The notes: a model not told the origin generated them from the sequence alone. 64,000 nucleotides of DNA from Flagellimonas yonaguniensis (GCF_029193885.1 NZ_JARFVB010000003.1:62001-126000); one strand, 5' to 3'. Shown: positions 17,040 to 26,618, counted from the stretch's first letter. Numbers and translations are program-made.

Positions 17040-18235
17040 TGTCCAAAAACGATTTTTTCACATACCAAGCCCAAACTTCCCCGCACCCATTGGCCTTGGA
17101 AGTTTCCCGCGCCAAAGGGAGTTACATCTATGATCAAGATGGCAATGCCCATTTGGATTTTGTGGCGGGAGTATCGGCCTGTAGTTTAGGACATTGCCAC
17201 CCCAAAGTAGTGGATGCCATCAAAACACAGGTAGACGAATATATGCATGTCATGGTCTATGGTGAATACGTGCAAAAACCAGCAGTTGAATTCTCTAAAC
17301 TACTGGCCTCGCACCTTCCCAGCAACTTGAACACCACTTATCTGGTCAATTCAGGAACAGAAGCCATGGAAGGTGCCATAAAATTGGCACGTAGGCACAC
17401 AAGTCGTTCACAAGTGATCGCTGCAAAAAATGCCTATCACGGCAACACCATGGGCAGTTTGAGCCTTATGGGACTGGAAGAACGCAAAAGTGCGTTCCGA
17501 CCTTTGATTCCCGATGTTCGTTCGATCCAGTTCAATGCTGAGGAAGAAATCGAAAACATTACCAAGAAAACCGCAGCCGTTGTATTGGAAACCATTCAAG
17601 GTGGTGCTGGATTCATTGTACCGGAAAACGGTTACTTGGAAAAAGTACGAAAGCGCTGCGATGAAGTAGGTGCCTTGCTAATATTGGACGAAATACAGCC
17701 CGGCTTTGGGCGTACAGGCAAATTGTTCGCTTTTGAACACTTTAACTGTCCCCCGGACATCTTGGTCATTGGAAAAGGCATGGCTTCAGGTTTACCCGTG
17801 GGGGCATTTGTGGCATCGCACGAACTCATGGCCGATTTAAAGGAGAATCCCAAATTTGGCCATATCACCACCTTTGGTGGAAATCCAGTAATTGCTGCAG
17901 CAAGTTTGGCCACCCTAAGGGAAATTACCGAAACAGACCTTATTCCACAAACCTTGGAAAAGGAAAAGTTGTTCCGAGAATTATTACGACATCCATTGAT
18001 AAAAGAGATACGGGGCAAAGGATTAATGCTCGCACCGATTATGGAGAGCAAGAAAGTAACCGATTATTTGATCCTCGAAGCAGCAAAAAAGGGATTGATA
18101 CTTTTCTGGCTTTTATTTGAGCCAAAAGCAGTGAGAATATCGCCCCCATTGACCATTTCCATGAAAGAAATCGAGAAAGGTTGCGACCAAATTCTCAGTA
18201 TTTTGAACAGCTACAAATCCGGTACTGTTAACTAA
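17039..18235 (+). CDS. Class III pyridoxal-phosphate aminotransferase (aspartate aminotransferase family)
   Basis: A 398-residue fold-type I, class III aminotransferase. The PLP Lys is Lys246 in DILVIGKGMASGLPVGAF, the aldimine-stacking Asp is in LLILDEIQPGFGRTGKL, and GTEAMEGAIKLARRHT is the phosphate loop region. The set is like acetylornithine/ornithine aminotransferases, but no arginine genes are near, so the substrate is unassigned. It is translationally coupled to the OstA-like gene (TAATG overlap), a pairing with no obvious biochemical logic. Confidence 0.92.
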   Translation: MSKNDFFTYQAQTSPHPLALEVSRAKGSYIYDQDGNAHLDFVAGVSACSLGHCHPKVVDAIKTQVDEYMHVMVYGEYVQKPAVEFSKLLASHLPSNLNTTYLVNSGTEAMEGAIKLARRHTSRSQVIAAKNAYHGNTMGSLSLMGLEERKSAFRPLIPDVRSIQFNAEEEIENITKKTAAVVLETIQGGAGFIVPENGYLEKVRKRCDEVGALLILDEIQPGFGRTGKLFAFEHFNCPPDILVIGKGMASGLPVGAFVASHELMADLKENPKFGHITTFGGNPVIAAASLATLREITETDLIPQTLEKEKLFRELLRHPLIKEIRGKGLMLAPIMESKKVTDYLILEAAKKGLILFWLLFEPKAVRISPPLTISMKEIEKGCDQILSILNSYKSGTVN

Positions 18236-18258
18236 TTTGTTGATAACATCCCCCTAAA

Positions 18259-18300
18259 ATGGACTTGAAGAGCACCTCAAAGGGTTAATTTTAAGTCCAT
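18259..18300 (+). promoter_or_regulatory. Promoter and inverted repeat before the TPR gene
   Basis: TTG (18265-18267) is followed after 18 bases by TAATTTTA (18286-18293), one mismatch from TAnnTTTG. The same stretch is framed by an 8-base perfect inverted repeat, ATGGACTT / AAGTCCAT (18259-18266 and 18293-18300), which overlaps both promoter elements and could be an operator. Confidence 0.45.
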
Positions 18301-18321
18301 AGTTCAACCAAAAACGTTCCT

Positions 18322-19722
18322 ATGGCGTTAGAATCTAACGAATATCCTGACAAATCCATAAACAAGTTTGAGTCCATGCTCAAGACGGATGACGTCTATT
18401 TCTTTGATGCGGAGGACTTTGAGGAAATCATTCACCACTACCTGAACAACGGTAAAATATCCCTGGGCAAAAAAGCCATTCAAATTGGTTTGGAACAGCA
18501 CCCCAATTCCATGGAGCTTAAACTATTGCAGGTGGAAGTATTGGCGTTTGAAGACAAATTTGAAGCTGCTGAAACGCTTCTGGATGAAATTCAGACCATA
18601 AACGCAGCCAATGAGGAAGTATTCATCCAACGGGCCAATATCCGATCCAAGCAGGACAAACACCAAGAGGCAGTAAACCTATTGCTGGAAGCATTGGACA
18701 TTACCGATCACTCCTTCGACATCCACTCCCTTTTGGGAATGGAGTATCTTTTTATGGATGACTACGAGCAGGCCAAACTCAGCTTCATGCGTTGCGTGGA
18801 AATTGATGACAGGGACTACTCATCGCTCTACAACGTTGTGTACTGCTTTGAGTTTTTGGAAGATTTTGACGGAAGCATTTATTACTTGAACGATTATTTG
18901 GACCGAAATCCCTATTGCGAAGTAGCATGGCACCAATTGGGAAAAATGTATCTGGCCAAAAGCCTTTATTTGGAAGCATTGACCGCTTTTGATTTTGCCG
19001 TTATATCGGATGATTCCTTTATCGGAGCCTATTTTGAAAAAGGAAAGGTGTTGGAGAAATTGGGCAGATACAACGAAGCCATCGAAAATTATGAATCCAC
19101 CATATCCATCGAAGACCCTACATCCTATGCGTTTCTACGACTTGGCAAGTGCCATGAAAAACTGGGGAATTTTGATATGGCAAAATACTATTACTACCAT
19201 ACCGTTCATGAAGATCCCTTGTTGGACAAGGGTTGGTTGGCCATTACCGATTTCCATTTTGGACAAAAAAACTATGAAAAAGCCCTGTATTACATCAACA
19301 AGGCCATAAATATTGATGGAGAAAACCCAAAATACTGGAAAAAAGCCGCTAAGATTTATTTCGTTATGAACAATCATGATGAAGCGGACTTTGCCTATAA
19401 GCAAACCGTGGATCTGGGCAATTACGAATTGGGCACTTGGAAGAATTGGGCAGAAGTGCTCAACAAGATCGGCGATTACAACTCCGCCATTCAAGTTTTG
19501 ATCCAAGGATTGGAATTTTATCCCGATAATTCGGAACTGACCTATAAATTGGCAGGCATTCATTTAAAAAATAATGACTTGGATGAAGCAAAAAGCATCT
19601 TATCCAAGGCCATGAAATTGGATATTGGTAAATTGCAGCAGTTTGAAAAAGAATTCCCTGAATTCATTGAAGTAGATTGGGTGAAAGCGCTGGTTTCAAA
19701 AATCAGGAAGACAGCCAAGTAG
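18322..19722 (+). CDS. Tetratricopeptide repeat protein
   Basis: A 466-residue soluble protein without a signal peptide. It is built from about ten TPR helix pairs, for example YNEAIENYESTISIEDPTSY, AKLSFMRCVEIDDRDYSS and YNSAIQVLIQGLEFYPDNSE, with the usual small residues and Ala/Pro positions. TPR arrays bind protein partners; the partner is unknown. The first 40 residues (FDAEDFEEIIHHYLNNGK) match a group of conserved cytoplasmic TPR proteins of flavobacteria. A DUF368 gene follows after 19 bases. Confidence 0.92.
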   Translation: MALESNEYPDKSINKFESMLKTDDVYFFDAEDFEEIIHHYLNNGKISLGKKAIQIGLEQHPNSMELKLLQVEVLAFEDKFEAAETLLDEIQTINAANEEVFIQRANIRSKQDKHQEAVNLLLEALDITDHSFDIHSLLGMEYLFMDDYEQAKLSFMRCVEIDDRDYSSLYNVVYCFEFLEDFDGSIYYLNDYLDRNPYCEVAWHQLGKMYLAKSLYLEALTAFDFAVISDDSFIGAYFEKGKVLEKLGRYNEAIENYESTISIEDPTSYAFLRLGKCHEKLGNFDMAKYYYYHTVHEDPLLDKGWLAITDFHFGQKNYEKALYYINKAINIDGENPKYWKKAAKIYFVMNNHDEADFAYKQTVDLGNYELGTWKNWAEVLNKIGDYNSAIQVLIQGLEFYPDNSELTYKLAGIHLKNNDLDEAKSILSKAMKLDIGKLQQFEKEFPEFIEVDWVKALVSKIRKTAK

Positions 19723-19741
19723 CCAACACATTATCCAAAAC

Positions 19742-20659
19742 ATGCAAGCACGTCGTATACTGGACTACGTATTCATTACTCTAAAGGGTATGGCCATGGG
19801 GGCGGCCGATGTGGTACCGGGAGTATCTGGAGGAACCATTGCCTTTATCTCTGGCATATATGAAGAACTCATTACCTCCATCAACAATATAGACCTTTCC
19901 CTCATCAAAATTTTGAGAACAGATGGCATTAAAGCTGTTTGGGACAAAGTAAACGGCAACTTTTTGACGGCACTTTTCCTTGGAATCTTTATCAGTGTGC
20001 TCTCGCTGGCAAAATTTTTAAGCTGGTTATTGGAGAACGAACCCATTTTGCTTTGGTCCTTTTTCTTTGGATTGGTATTGGCCAGCATCTTTTTTGTAGG
20101 AAAAGAGATTACCAGATGGGGCTTGGGAACCGTTGTGGTTTTAGTTTTTGGTGCCGCTTTGGCATTTTTCATCACTCAACTGCCAGCAAGTGATAACACA
20201 GATAGCCTACCCTATTTGTTTCTGTCTGGTGCGTTAGCCGTTTGCGCCATGATTCTTCCGGGGATTTCTGGGGCTTTCATCCTTGTACTGTTGGGCTCCT
20301 ACAAGACTATTTTGGATGCCGTTCACGAAAAGGACATCAAAATCATTTTAACCGTGGGTGTAGGTGCCATTTTCGGGCTTTTGAGCTTTGCTCGACTGCT
20401 CAAATGGATGTTCAACCACTACAAGAACATCACTTTGGCCCTTTTAACAGGGTTCATCCTTGGCTCCTTGAACAAAATCTGGCCTTGGAAAAAAGTATTG
20501 GAAACCAAGACCTTTGGCGAAAAAACCGTGGTTGTTGATGATATGAACGTACTTCCCGGTGCTTTTGAGGGCGATAGTAAATTAATGCTTGCCATAGTAT
20601 TAGCCATCCTAGGTTTTTCACTTATTTTTATCCTGGAAAGAGTAGCTTCCAAAAAATAA
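19742..20659 (+). CDS. DUF368 membrane protein, predicted undecaprenyl phosphate translocase (copy 1)
   Basis: A 305-residue polytopic membrane protein with about eight to nine hydrophobic segments. It has the family's two inverted re-entrant motifs: GAADVVPGVSGGTIAFISG near residue 20 and MILPGISGAFILVLLGSY near residue 170. DUF368 proteins (PopT type) have been shown in other bacteria to return undecaprenyl phosphate across the membrane. That role would supply carrier lipid for peptidoglycan and O-antigen. It is directly followed by a second DUF368 gene 18 bases downstream. Confidence 0.9.
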   Translation: MQARRILDYVFITLKGMAMGAADVVPGVSGGTIAFISGIYEELITSINNIDLSLIKILRTDGIKAVWDKVNGNFLTALFLGIFISVLSLAKFLSWLLENEPILLWSFFFGLVLASIFFVGKEITRWGLGTVVVLVFGAALAFFITQLPASDNTDSLPYLFLSGALAVCAMILPGISGAFILVLLGSYKTILDAVHEKDIKIILTVGVGAIFGLLSFARLLKWMFNHYKNITLALLTGFILGSLNKIWPWKKVLETKTFGEKTVVVDDMNVLPGAFEGDSKLMLAIVLAILGFSLIFILERVASKK

Positions 20660-20677
20660 GTAAAACCATCAGGTCCC

Positions 20678-21718
20678 ATGCCGCAGCAACCTAGAACATT
20701 TCTGGATAATTTCTTCTTGGTCATAAAGGGCCTATGCATGGGGGCGGCCAATAAAGTTCCCGGTGTTTCGGGCGGTATAGTTGCTTTTGTCGCCGGTTTT
20801 TATGAAGAATTCATTTATTCCCTTCAAAAATTGAACTCCAAGGCGTTAAAATTGTTCTTTAATGGTAGGTTCAAAAGTTTTTTCCAGTACATCAATGCGA
20901 GATTTTTGGTTCTTTTGACTTTCGGGATGTTGGTCAGCTACTTTAGTGTTTCCCGGATTCTGGATTATTTTTTGGATCACAACGAACTTTTGGTCTGGGC
21001 AACTTTCTTTGGGATGGTCATCGGTTCCATTTACCACATAGGAAAAGATTTCTCGCCATGGAACCAACGCACCATTCCTGCGGGAATCATAGGGTTGATC
21101 ATAGGAATATCCATCAGTTTTTTAAATCCCGCCAAGGAAAACGACAACTTGTTCTTCATCTTTTTTTGTGGCATCATCAGTGTTTCCGGAATGACGCTCC
21201 CCGGACTATCAGGATCATTTATTTTGATATTATTGGGCAATTATGTCCTGCTTCTGGTAGACTCTGTCAATGCACTCTATGATACATTTTCGGAGATTTT
21301 CTCTGGGGATTTCAGCTTCTGGAAGAATGAAGAGCGAATGCAAATCCTTAAAATTCTGGGTGTGTTCACCGTAGGCTCAGTAACGGGCCTGGTCACTTTT
21401 TCACATTTGTTGAGTTATGTTTTAAAGCACTTCAAAGCCACAACAACAGCGGTATTGTTAGGGTTCATCACAGGGTCTTTGGGCGTACTTTGGCCTTGGA
21501 AAAGAACCATTTTCAAGCTGGACGGAGCCGGGAACCCCTTATTGGATTCCAATGGGGATAAAATCATTCTCAATTACAAACGCCACTTACCATATATGGC
21601 AGAGGCAGAAACTTGGTGGGCCATACTTTTTATTTTAATGGGGATTTTGGTATTATTGATTTTGGATTGGTATGGCAACAACAGAAAGAAAAATGAAAAG
21701 GTTCGGACTACTCGGTAA
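20678..21718 (+). CDS. DUF368 membrane protein, predicted undecaprenyl phosphate translocase (copy 2)
   Basis: A 346-residue paralogue of the preceding gene with the same motifs, GAANKVPGVSGGIVAFVAG and MTLPGLSGSFILILLGNY. It is about 40 residues longer, mainly through a loop (SVNALYDTFSEIFSGDFSFW) after the second motif and a C-terminal insertion before the last membrane segment. The 3' end overlaps the aroE start, so TPR, both DUF368 genes and aroE look like one transcript. The two copies have diverged clearly outside the motifs, so this is an old duplication. Confidence 0.9.
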   Translation: MPQQPRTFLDNFFLVIKGLCMGAANKVPGVSGGIVAFVAGFYEEFIYSLQKLNSKALKLFFNGRFKSFFQYINARFLVLLTFGMLVSYFSVSRILDYFLDHNELLVWATFFGMVIGSIYHIGKDFSPWNQRTIPAGIIGLIIGISISFLNPAKENDNLFFIFFCGIISVSGMTLPGLSGSFILILLGNYVLLLVDSVNALYDTFSEIFSGDFSFWKNEERMQILKILGVFTVGSVTGLVTFSHLLSYVLKHFKATTTAVLLGFITGSLGVLWPWKRTIFKLDGAGNPLLDSNGDKIILNYKRHLPYMAEAETWWAILFILMGILVLLILDWYGNNRKKNEKVRTTR

Positions 21719-22427
21719 AAACATCTCTTATTCTTTTTCACAAGGGTATTTTACCCAAAAATTCAAGGATTTAGGCCTAAAGGACCATAGCTACGAGAAT
21801 TTCGACATTCAAAAAATAGATGAGTTCAAAAGTGTGCTCGCCCAAGATAACCTCAAAGGGCTGAACGTTACCATTCCCTACAAGCAGGATGTTATACCCT
21901 TTTTGGATGAATTGGATGAAAAAGCAGCAAAGATTGGAGCCGTAAACACTATTCAGTTTTCAGAAAAAGGTTTAAAAGGCTTCAATACGGATGCTTATGG
22001 GTTTCAAAAATCACTCGAACCTTTTTTAAGACCACATCATAAAAATGCATTGATCTTGGGAACAGGTGGTGCATCCAAAGCAGTTCACTTTGTACTGAAT
22101 GAGCTGGGGATTGCCAATACTTTCGTTTCCCGTAGCAAAAAAGAGGGACAATATACCTACGGGGAACTAGATCAAAATATCATAGAAGAAAACACCTTGA
22201 TCATTAACTGCACCCCTTTGGGAACCTATCCCAATATCGATGACAAACCTCAACTCCCCTACCAGCATATTGGCCCCGAACATGTATTGTACGACCTCAT
22301 ATACAACCCTTCAAAAACCAGCTTTTTAGCTTTGGGAGAGGCCAATGGGGCAACCATCAGCAATGGATTGAAAATGTTGGAACAGCAAGCCGAAAAGGCT
22401 TGGGAAATTTGGAACAACCCGAAATAA
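21693..22427 (+). CDS. aroE: Shikimate dehydrogenase
   Basis: A 244-residue enzyme that reduces 3-dehydroshikimate to shikimate with NADPH. Visible are the substrate motif LNVTIPYKQDVI with its catalytic Lys, GAVNTIQF, FNTDAYGF with the catalytic Asp, and the Rossmann loop LGTGGASKAV. The start at 21693 gives MKRFGLLGKNISYSFS, the usual N-terminus; an ATG at 21672 is possible but adds unconserved residues. It overlaps the end of the second DUF368 gene by 26 bases. Confidence 0.94.
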   Translation: MKRFGLLGKNISYSFSQGYFTQKFKDLGLKDHSYENFDIQKIDEFKSVLAQDNLKGLNVTIPYKQDVIPFLDELDEKAAKIGAVNTIQFSEKGLKGFNTDAYGFQKSLEPFLRPHHKNALILGTGGASKAVHFVLNELGIANTFVSRSKKEGQYTYGELDQNIIEENTLIINCTPLGTYPNIDDKPQLPYQHIGPEHVLYDLIYNPSKTSFLALGEANGATISNGLKMLEQQAEKAWEIWNNPK

Positions 22428-22493
22428 GAGACAATCGATATAGGGTTTACACCAATCCACACAACTATATTCTTTACCAAAAAGAAGAAACAA

Positions 22494-22501
22494 TACTTTT
22501 G
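22494..22501 (+). promoter_or_regulatory. Candidate promoter -7 element for the DUF349 gene
   Basis: TACTTTTG matches TAnnTTTG exactly, 66 bases before the DUF349 start codon. No TTG is seen at the -33 distance. Confidence 0.35.
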
Positions 22502-22567
22502 CTATTAGACAATTAAGTTGTTAAATTGGCTATAATTTTCATCAATCAATAGGTAAAAAAGCTACGA

Positions 22568-24628
22568 ATGCAGGAAAATGATCGTAAACTTCAGCAAGCT
22601 GAAGGTGGTACAGAGGAAATATCGGAAAACACAAAAGGACATTTGGAAGAAGGTACCCCAACCGAACCAAAAGAGTCCAAAATCGTGACATCTGAAAATG
22701 AAGAGGAAAAAGAGCTTGAAAAGGATGTAGCTTCCGAAGCCAAGAAAGATGAAGAAAATCCTGAAAAGAAAGACGACTCCAACGAACATATAGACGAGAT
22801 AGATGAATCCAACGCAGAGGATGCAGAGGATACCGACAACGAAAAGCGTCATACCATCCCCATGTTGGATTATCATTCCATGTCCATGGAAAACTTAGTT
22901 GGGGAATTGCAGCGATTGGTCAAAAACGAAAAAGTACAGGCCATCAACAAGCATGTGAGCTCAATTAAATATGAATTCGACCAAAAGTTCCATGATTTTC
23001 TGGATGAAAAGAAAGAAGAATTTATCTCCAAGGGTGGCAACGAGATAGATTTCAGGTACAATTCAGTGGCCAAAAGGCAGTTTAACGAGGTCTACTCCGA
23101 TTACCGCGAAAAAAGGGACCAATACTACAAAAAATTGGACCAGTCCTTAAAAGACAATCTTCAAAAAAGGTTGAACATAATTGAGGAACTGAAAGGCCTT
23201 ATAGATATCGAAGAGGACATCAACACCACCTACAACAACTTTAAGGACCTGCAGAACCGATGGAAAAATGCCGGACCAATCCCGCGTGCCAATTACAACG
23301 ATGTATGGCGCACTTACCATCATCACATGGAAATCTTTTACGATTTTCTCCACCTAAACCGCGAATTGCGCGATCTTGACTTTAAGCACAATCTTGAAGA
23401 AAAACAAAAATTGGTGGAACGCGCAGAAGCCTTGGTCAATGAGCCAGATTTAAACAAGGCCTTTAGGGAGCTACAGACCCTCCACAAAATCTGGAAAGAG
23501 GACATAGGTCCCGTGGCCAAGGAGCACCGTGAAGATATTTGGGGCAAATTCAGCAATGCCACCAAGGCCATGCACCAACGTAGGCAAGATCATTTCCAAG
23601 AACTGGAAAAAGTCTATGAGAAAAACCTCGAGAAAAAACAGGAAATCATTGCCTCAATAGCACAAATAGCGGAGAATGTCGCGGATAACCACCGAGGCAT
23701 CCAACAGCAAATAAAAGAAGTGGAAGCCCTTAGGGAATCATTCTTCAAAGCGGGAAGAGTGCCCCAAAAGGTAAACGAGGAGACTTGGAGCCATTTTAAG
23801 GACACCGTTCGTAAATTCAACAGGACAAAGAACGCTTTCTATAAAAATCAGAAAAAAGAGCAGCAGAAAAACCTTGAAAAGAAAAAAGAGCTCTTGGAAT
23901 TGGCCGTTTCTTTAAAGGATAGTGATGACTGGGCCGAGGTTACCCCGCAAATGAAGCGCATACAAAGGGACTGGAAAAAAATCGGCCATGTGCCCCGAAA
24001 GTATTCCGACAAAATATGGAAAGAGTTCAAAGACGCCTGTAACCATTATTTTGACCGTTTACATGCAGAAAAGAATGAGTCCCACCAAGAAGAATTCGAG
24101 AACTTTAAGAAAAAAAGCGAGTGCCTTGACCGCTTGAAAGAATTCCAATTAAGTGGCGACAAGAAAAAGGATATCGAGGATCTTAAAGCATTCTTGGCCG
24201 AATGGAAAAAATACGGACGTATCCCGTACAACAAAAAACACATCAACAGTAAGTTCAATAAAATTGTGGACGCCCTCTTCAAGAAGTTGGGAATCGCCAA
24301 ACAGCAATCGGAACTGCTCAAATACGGCAACAAGGTACAGGAATTGGCCAAAACTGAGGATAACTACGCCATTGGCAACGAACGTGTTTTTGTAAAACGT
24401 AAAATCGATGAAGTAAAATCGGAAATCCGTCAGTTGGAGAACAATCTTCAGTTTTTCTCGAATGATTCCGAGGACAATCCTTTAGTGAAAGAGGTCATCA
24501 ATAAATTGGACAAGCAAAAAGAAGCCCTTCAAACTTGGAAAGAGAAAATGAAGAAGCTCAACATTCTTGAGCATAAACTCAATAAAGAGTCCGAGGAGGA
24601 AGGAAGCGAGAGCAACGAAGAGGAATAG
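22568..24628 (+). CDS. DUF349 domain protein with five repeats
   Basis: A 686-residue soluble, highly charged protein. The first 100 residues are acidic and low-complexity. The rest holds about five DUF349 helical repeats, each with a W-x5-[GP]-x-[IV]-[AP]-x6-[IV]-W-x-x-F core (for example WKNAGPIPRANYNDVWRTY, FKAGRVPQKVNEETWSHF and WKKIGHVPRKYSDKIWKEF), ending in a coiled coil. DUF349 proteins are widespread in Bacteroidota. Their function is not established, and nucleic-acid or ribosome association has been proposed only for distant relatives. It forms a single-gene unit convergent with the CBS gene, with a shared terminator. Confidence 0.9.
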   Translation: MQENDRKLQQAEGGTEEISENTKGHLEEGTPTEPKESKIVTSENEEEKELEKDVASEAKKDEENPEKKDDSNEHIDEIDESNAEDAEDTDNEKRHTIPMLDYHSMSMENLVGELQRLVKNEKVQAINKHVSSIKYEFDQKFHDFLDEKKEEFISKGGNEIDFRYNSVAKRQFNEVYSDYREKRDQYYKKLDQSLKDNLQKRLNIIEELKGLIDIEEDINTTYNNFKDLQNRWKNAGPIPRANYNDVWRTYHHHMEIFYDFLHLNRELRDLDFKHNLEEKQKLVERAEALVNEPDLNKAFRELQTLHKIWKEDIGPVAKEHREDIWGKFSNATKAMHQRRQDHFQELEKVYEKNLEKKQEIIASIAQIAENVADNHRGIQQQIKEVEALRESFFKAGRVPQKVNEETWSHFKDTVRKFNRTKNAFYKNQKKEQQKNLEKKKELLELAVSLKDSDDWAEVTPQMKRIQRDWKKIGHVPRKYSDKIWKEFKDACNHYFDRLHAEKNESHQEEFENFKKKSECLDRLKEFQLSGDKKKDIEDLKAFLAEWKKYGRIPYNKKHINSKFNKIVDALFKKLGIAKQQSELLKYGNKVQELAKTEDNYAIGNERVFVKRKIDEVKSEIRQLENNLQFFSNDSEDNPLVKEVINKLDKQKEALQTWKEKMKKLNILEHKLNKESEEEGSESNEEE

Positions 24629-24648
24629 AAATCAACTTACCGTAAAAA

Positions 24649-24680
24649 TTAAAGGGCCGCTATAACCAACGACCCTTTAA
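24649..24680. terminator. Convergent terminator between DUF349 and CBS genes
   Basis: TTAAAGGG / CCCTTTAA (24649-24656 and 24673-24680), extended by a CG/CG pair after one mismatch. On the minus strand the stem runs into TTTTT, so it serves the CBS gene best. Confidence 0.7.
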
Positions 24681-24691
24681 CATCTTTCCTT

Positions 24692-25117
24692 TCAAGGTTC
24701 GATACATTCCAGTAAATAGTTGATTAAATCCGTAGTGGTAACAATCCCCACTAATTTGCCGTTATCCACCACGGGCAATGCATGAAACTCCCTTTTTGAA
24801 AGAAAACGTGCCACATCCCCAATAGATGTTTTGGATGCTACACTTACCACATCGTTGACCATAACCTGCGGAATAGTAAACATATTATAAACAATGGTAT
24901 CCACATATTCCTCGTGCTCGTCCACGGCATCCGCAAAACTGATTCGCAATAAATCCGTATAGCTCAACATCCCCACAATAGATGAGCCTTCCACAACGGG
25001 AATATGCCGAATACGATGTTTTTTAAAGAGCCGCTCAGCGGTCACCAAATCATCTTTAGTGGTAAGCGTAACCAACTTTTTGGTCATTATTTTAGAAACG
25101 GGCACACTATTTTTCAT
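24692..25117 (-). CDS. CBS domain protein
   Basis: A 141-residue protein made of two CBS motifs in tandem (a Bateman module): ...VSKIMTKKLVTLTTKDDLVTAERLF..IPVVEG and ...MVNDVVSVASKTSIGDVARFL..LPVVDNGKLVGIVTTTD. CBS pairs bind adenine nucleotides and act as energy or redox sensors, but no effector domain is attached here. The ATG at 25117 gives MKNSVPVSKIM; a TTG 18 bases upstream would add six residues and is less likely. The promoter region holds nested inverted repeats. Confidence 0.9.
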   Translation of the reverse strand: MKNSVPVSKIMTKKLVTLTTKDDLVTAERLFKKHRIRHIPVVEGSSIVGMLSYTDLLRISFADAVDEHEEYVDTIVYNMFTIPQVMVNDVVSVASKTSIGDVARFLSKREFHALPVVDNGKLVGIVTTTDLINYLLECIEP

Positions 25118-25129
25118 CACTTCAGTGTT

Positions 25130-25187
25130 TGACAATTACTAGAATGAAATTACCCCAATTCCAATTGGAAAAATATGATAATTGTCA
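25130..25187. repeat. Nested inverted repeats upstream of the CBS gene
   Basis: The outer 9-base arms are TGACAATTA (25130-25138) and TAATTGTCA (25179-25187). Between them is CCAATT-CC-AATTGG (25155-25168). Both are perfect and lie just upstream of the CBS gene start, so they may be regulator sites. The rest of the 25118-25355 gap is AT-rich with no other clear element. Confidence 0.5.
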
Positions 25188-25355
25188 GCTATGGTATTTG
25201 TTCATAACGCTTGGAGTATAGAACAAGTGATTTCACAATTGACCAAATACAAGTGTTCACAATCTTTTTTTGACCATACACCTCATTTTTTTGCTTTTTC
25301 TTCATTTTAGTGACACTTTTAATCACTGAATTAAGATACCATCCAACCAACCACC

Positions 25356-26609
25356 ATGAAACACTTTTTAGTTTCCCTATTGATTTTATGCGCTGCCATT
25401 TCTGGATATTCACAAAGCTATTATGAAACCAGTTGGGTAAGTGGGGATGTAAAGTATACCGCCCTTGTTATTTTTTATGAGAAAAGCGAAGCCTTGGTGC
25501 GTGTAAAGTATTATGCCAATGGCTCAGATAAACTAGCCAGTTATGCCTGTACCTATAAAAACTTCACAAAGTCGGATGGTACCTCAGACAATTATTTGGA
25601 TGGTAGTGATGCATATATTGTCCGTGGACCATCAAACTCCAGTTATAGTGCGGACAATTTTTATTTTCATGTAAAGGAAAATGGCACCTCATACGAAGCA
25701 TATACAGCTGATGACAATGCTTTTGATGGAGGGGATTTCACACAATCCATGAAACCAATGCTATACTGGGTGGAATTAAATCCCACAGCAATGACCAAGG
25801 GCTATCTGGATGATTATTTCGAAGAAGACGAATCACTTTTCCAATTACTGGTCTATTTGAACAAAGGCGAAATATCCTATCCCACAGAAAACAATGCGGT
25901 CACCGTACTTGCCAATGGTGTGGACGGGGAGTCGGTTTGGGCCGCTGTGATGGACAACACCAGCAAGGCACCCTATTCAGAACAGAAAATCAAAAAATCG
26001 CATGAATTCCCTAGCGAATGGATCAAACAGCAATGGGACGAAGGTCTCAACATATCAGCTTTTGATTATGATGAAAGTAAAAATCAGTTTGTTGTTCTCA
26101 TGAGCAAAGGAAATGCACTACAACCTCAATCTTGGAAAAAATCGGACACCTTCCCGAATGATTGGGTCAGTGAAAAATGGAAAGAGGGTTACTATATTAC
26201 CTCCATGACAAATGGTAATGGAAATTGGTACTTGGCCATGAACAAAAACACAGGGTATCAAAACCAAAAATGGAAGACCAGCCAGGACATCCCAAGAGAT
26301 TGGATTATTGACAACTGGAATGAAAACCATGCGATTACCTCTGCAACTTACGGTAATGGACTTTGGGCCTTGACCATGACCAGAGGTTCCACTCTTGGGG
26401 CACAATCGTGGAAAACGGAAACTGCATATCCCTTTGATTGGATCAAGGAACGGGCCGATAAGGGGTATTCCATTACCACAATAACTTATGGGGATGGCAT
26501 GTGGCTTGTAGTCATGTCAAAAAATACCACCAATACCACGAACAGGTCCAGTAGCCAATATCGGGACATCCCAATAAATTGGATTTTGCAAAATACTTCG
26601 GATTACTAG
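25356..26609 (+). CDS. Secreted protein with tandem DUF7477-type repeats
   Basis: A 417-residue protein with a signal peptide (MKHFLVSLLILCAAISGYSQ). Residues about 21-190 are a beta-rich N-terminal domain. From residue 194 there are four full and one partial repeat of about 46 residues with the pattern W-x-[AVL]-x-M-x5-10-Q-x-W-K-x6-[FIY]-P-x-[DE]-W-[IV]-x5-W-x-x-x-[YHL]-x-I-[TS]-[TS]-x-T-Y-G-x-G. This is the DUF7477 pattern, otherwise best known as a C-terminal region of plant casein-kinase-like proteins. Function is unknown. It is a single gene convergent with rny, with only 9 bases between the two stop codons. Confidence 0.85.
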   Translation: MKHFLVSLLILCAAISGYSQSYYETSWVSGDVKYTALVIFYEKSEALVRVKYYANGSDKLASYACTYKNFTKSDGTSDNYLDGSDAYIVRGPSNSSYSADNFYFHVKENGTSYEAYTADDNAFDGGDFTQSMKPMLYWVELNPTAMTKGYLDDYFEEDESLFQLLVYLNKGEISYPTENNAVTVLANGVDGESVWAAVMDNTSKAPYSEQKIKKSHEFPSEWIKQQWDEGLNISAFDYDESKNQFVVLMSKGNALQPQSWKKSDTFPNDWVSEKWKEGYYITSMTNGNGNWYLAMNKNTGYQNQKWKTSQDIPRDWIIDNWNENHAITSATYGNGLWALTMTRGSTLGAQSWKTETAYPFDWIKERADKGYSITTITYGDGMWLVVMSKNTTNTTNRSSSQYRDIPINWILQNTSDY

Positions 26610-26618
26610 TTCAATAGT

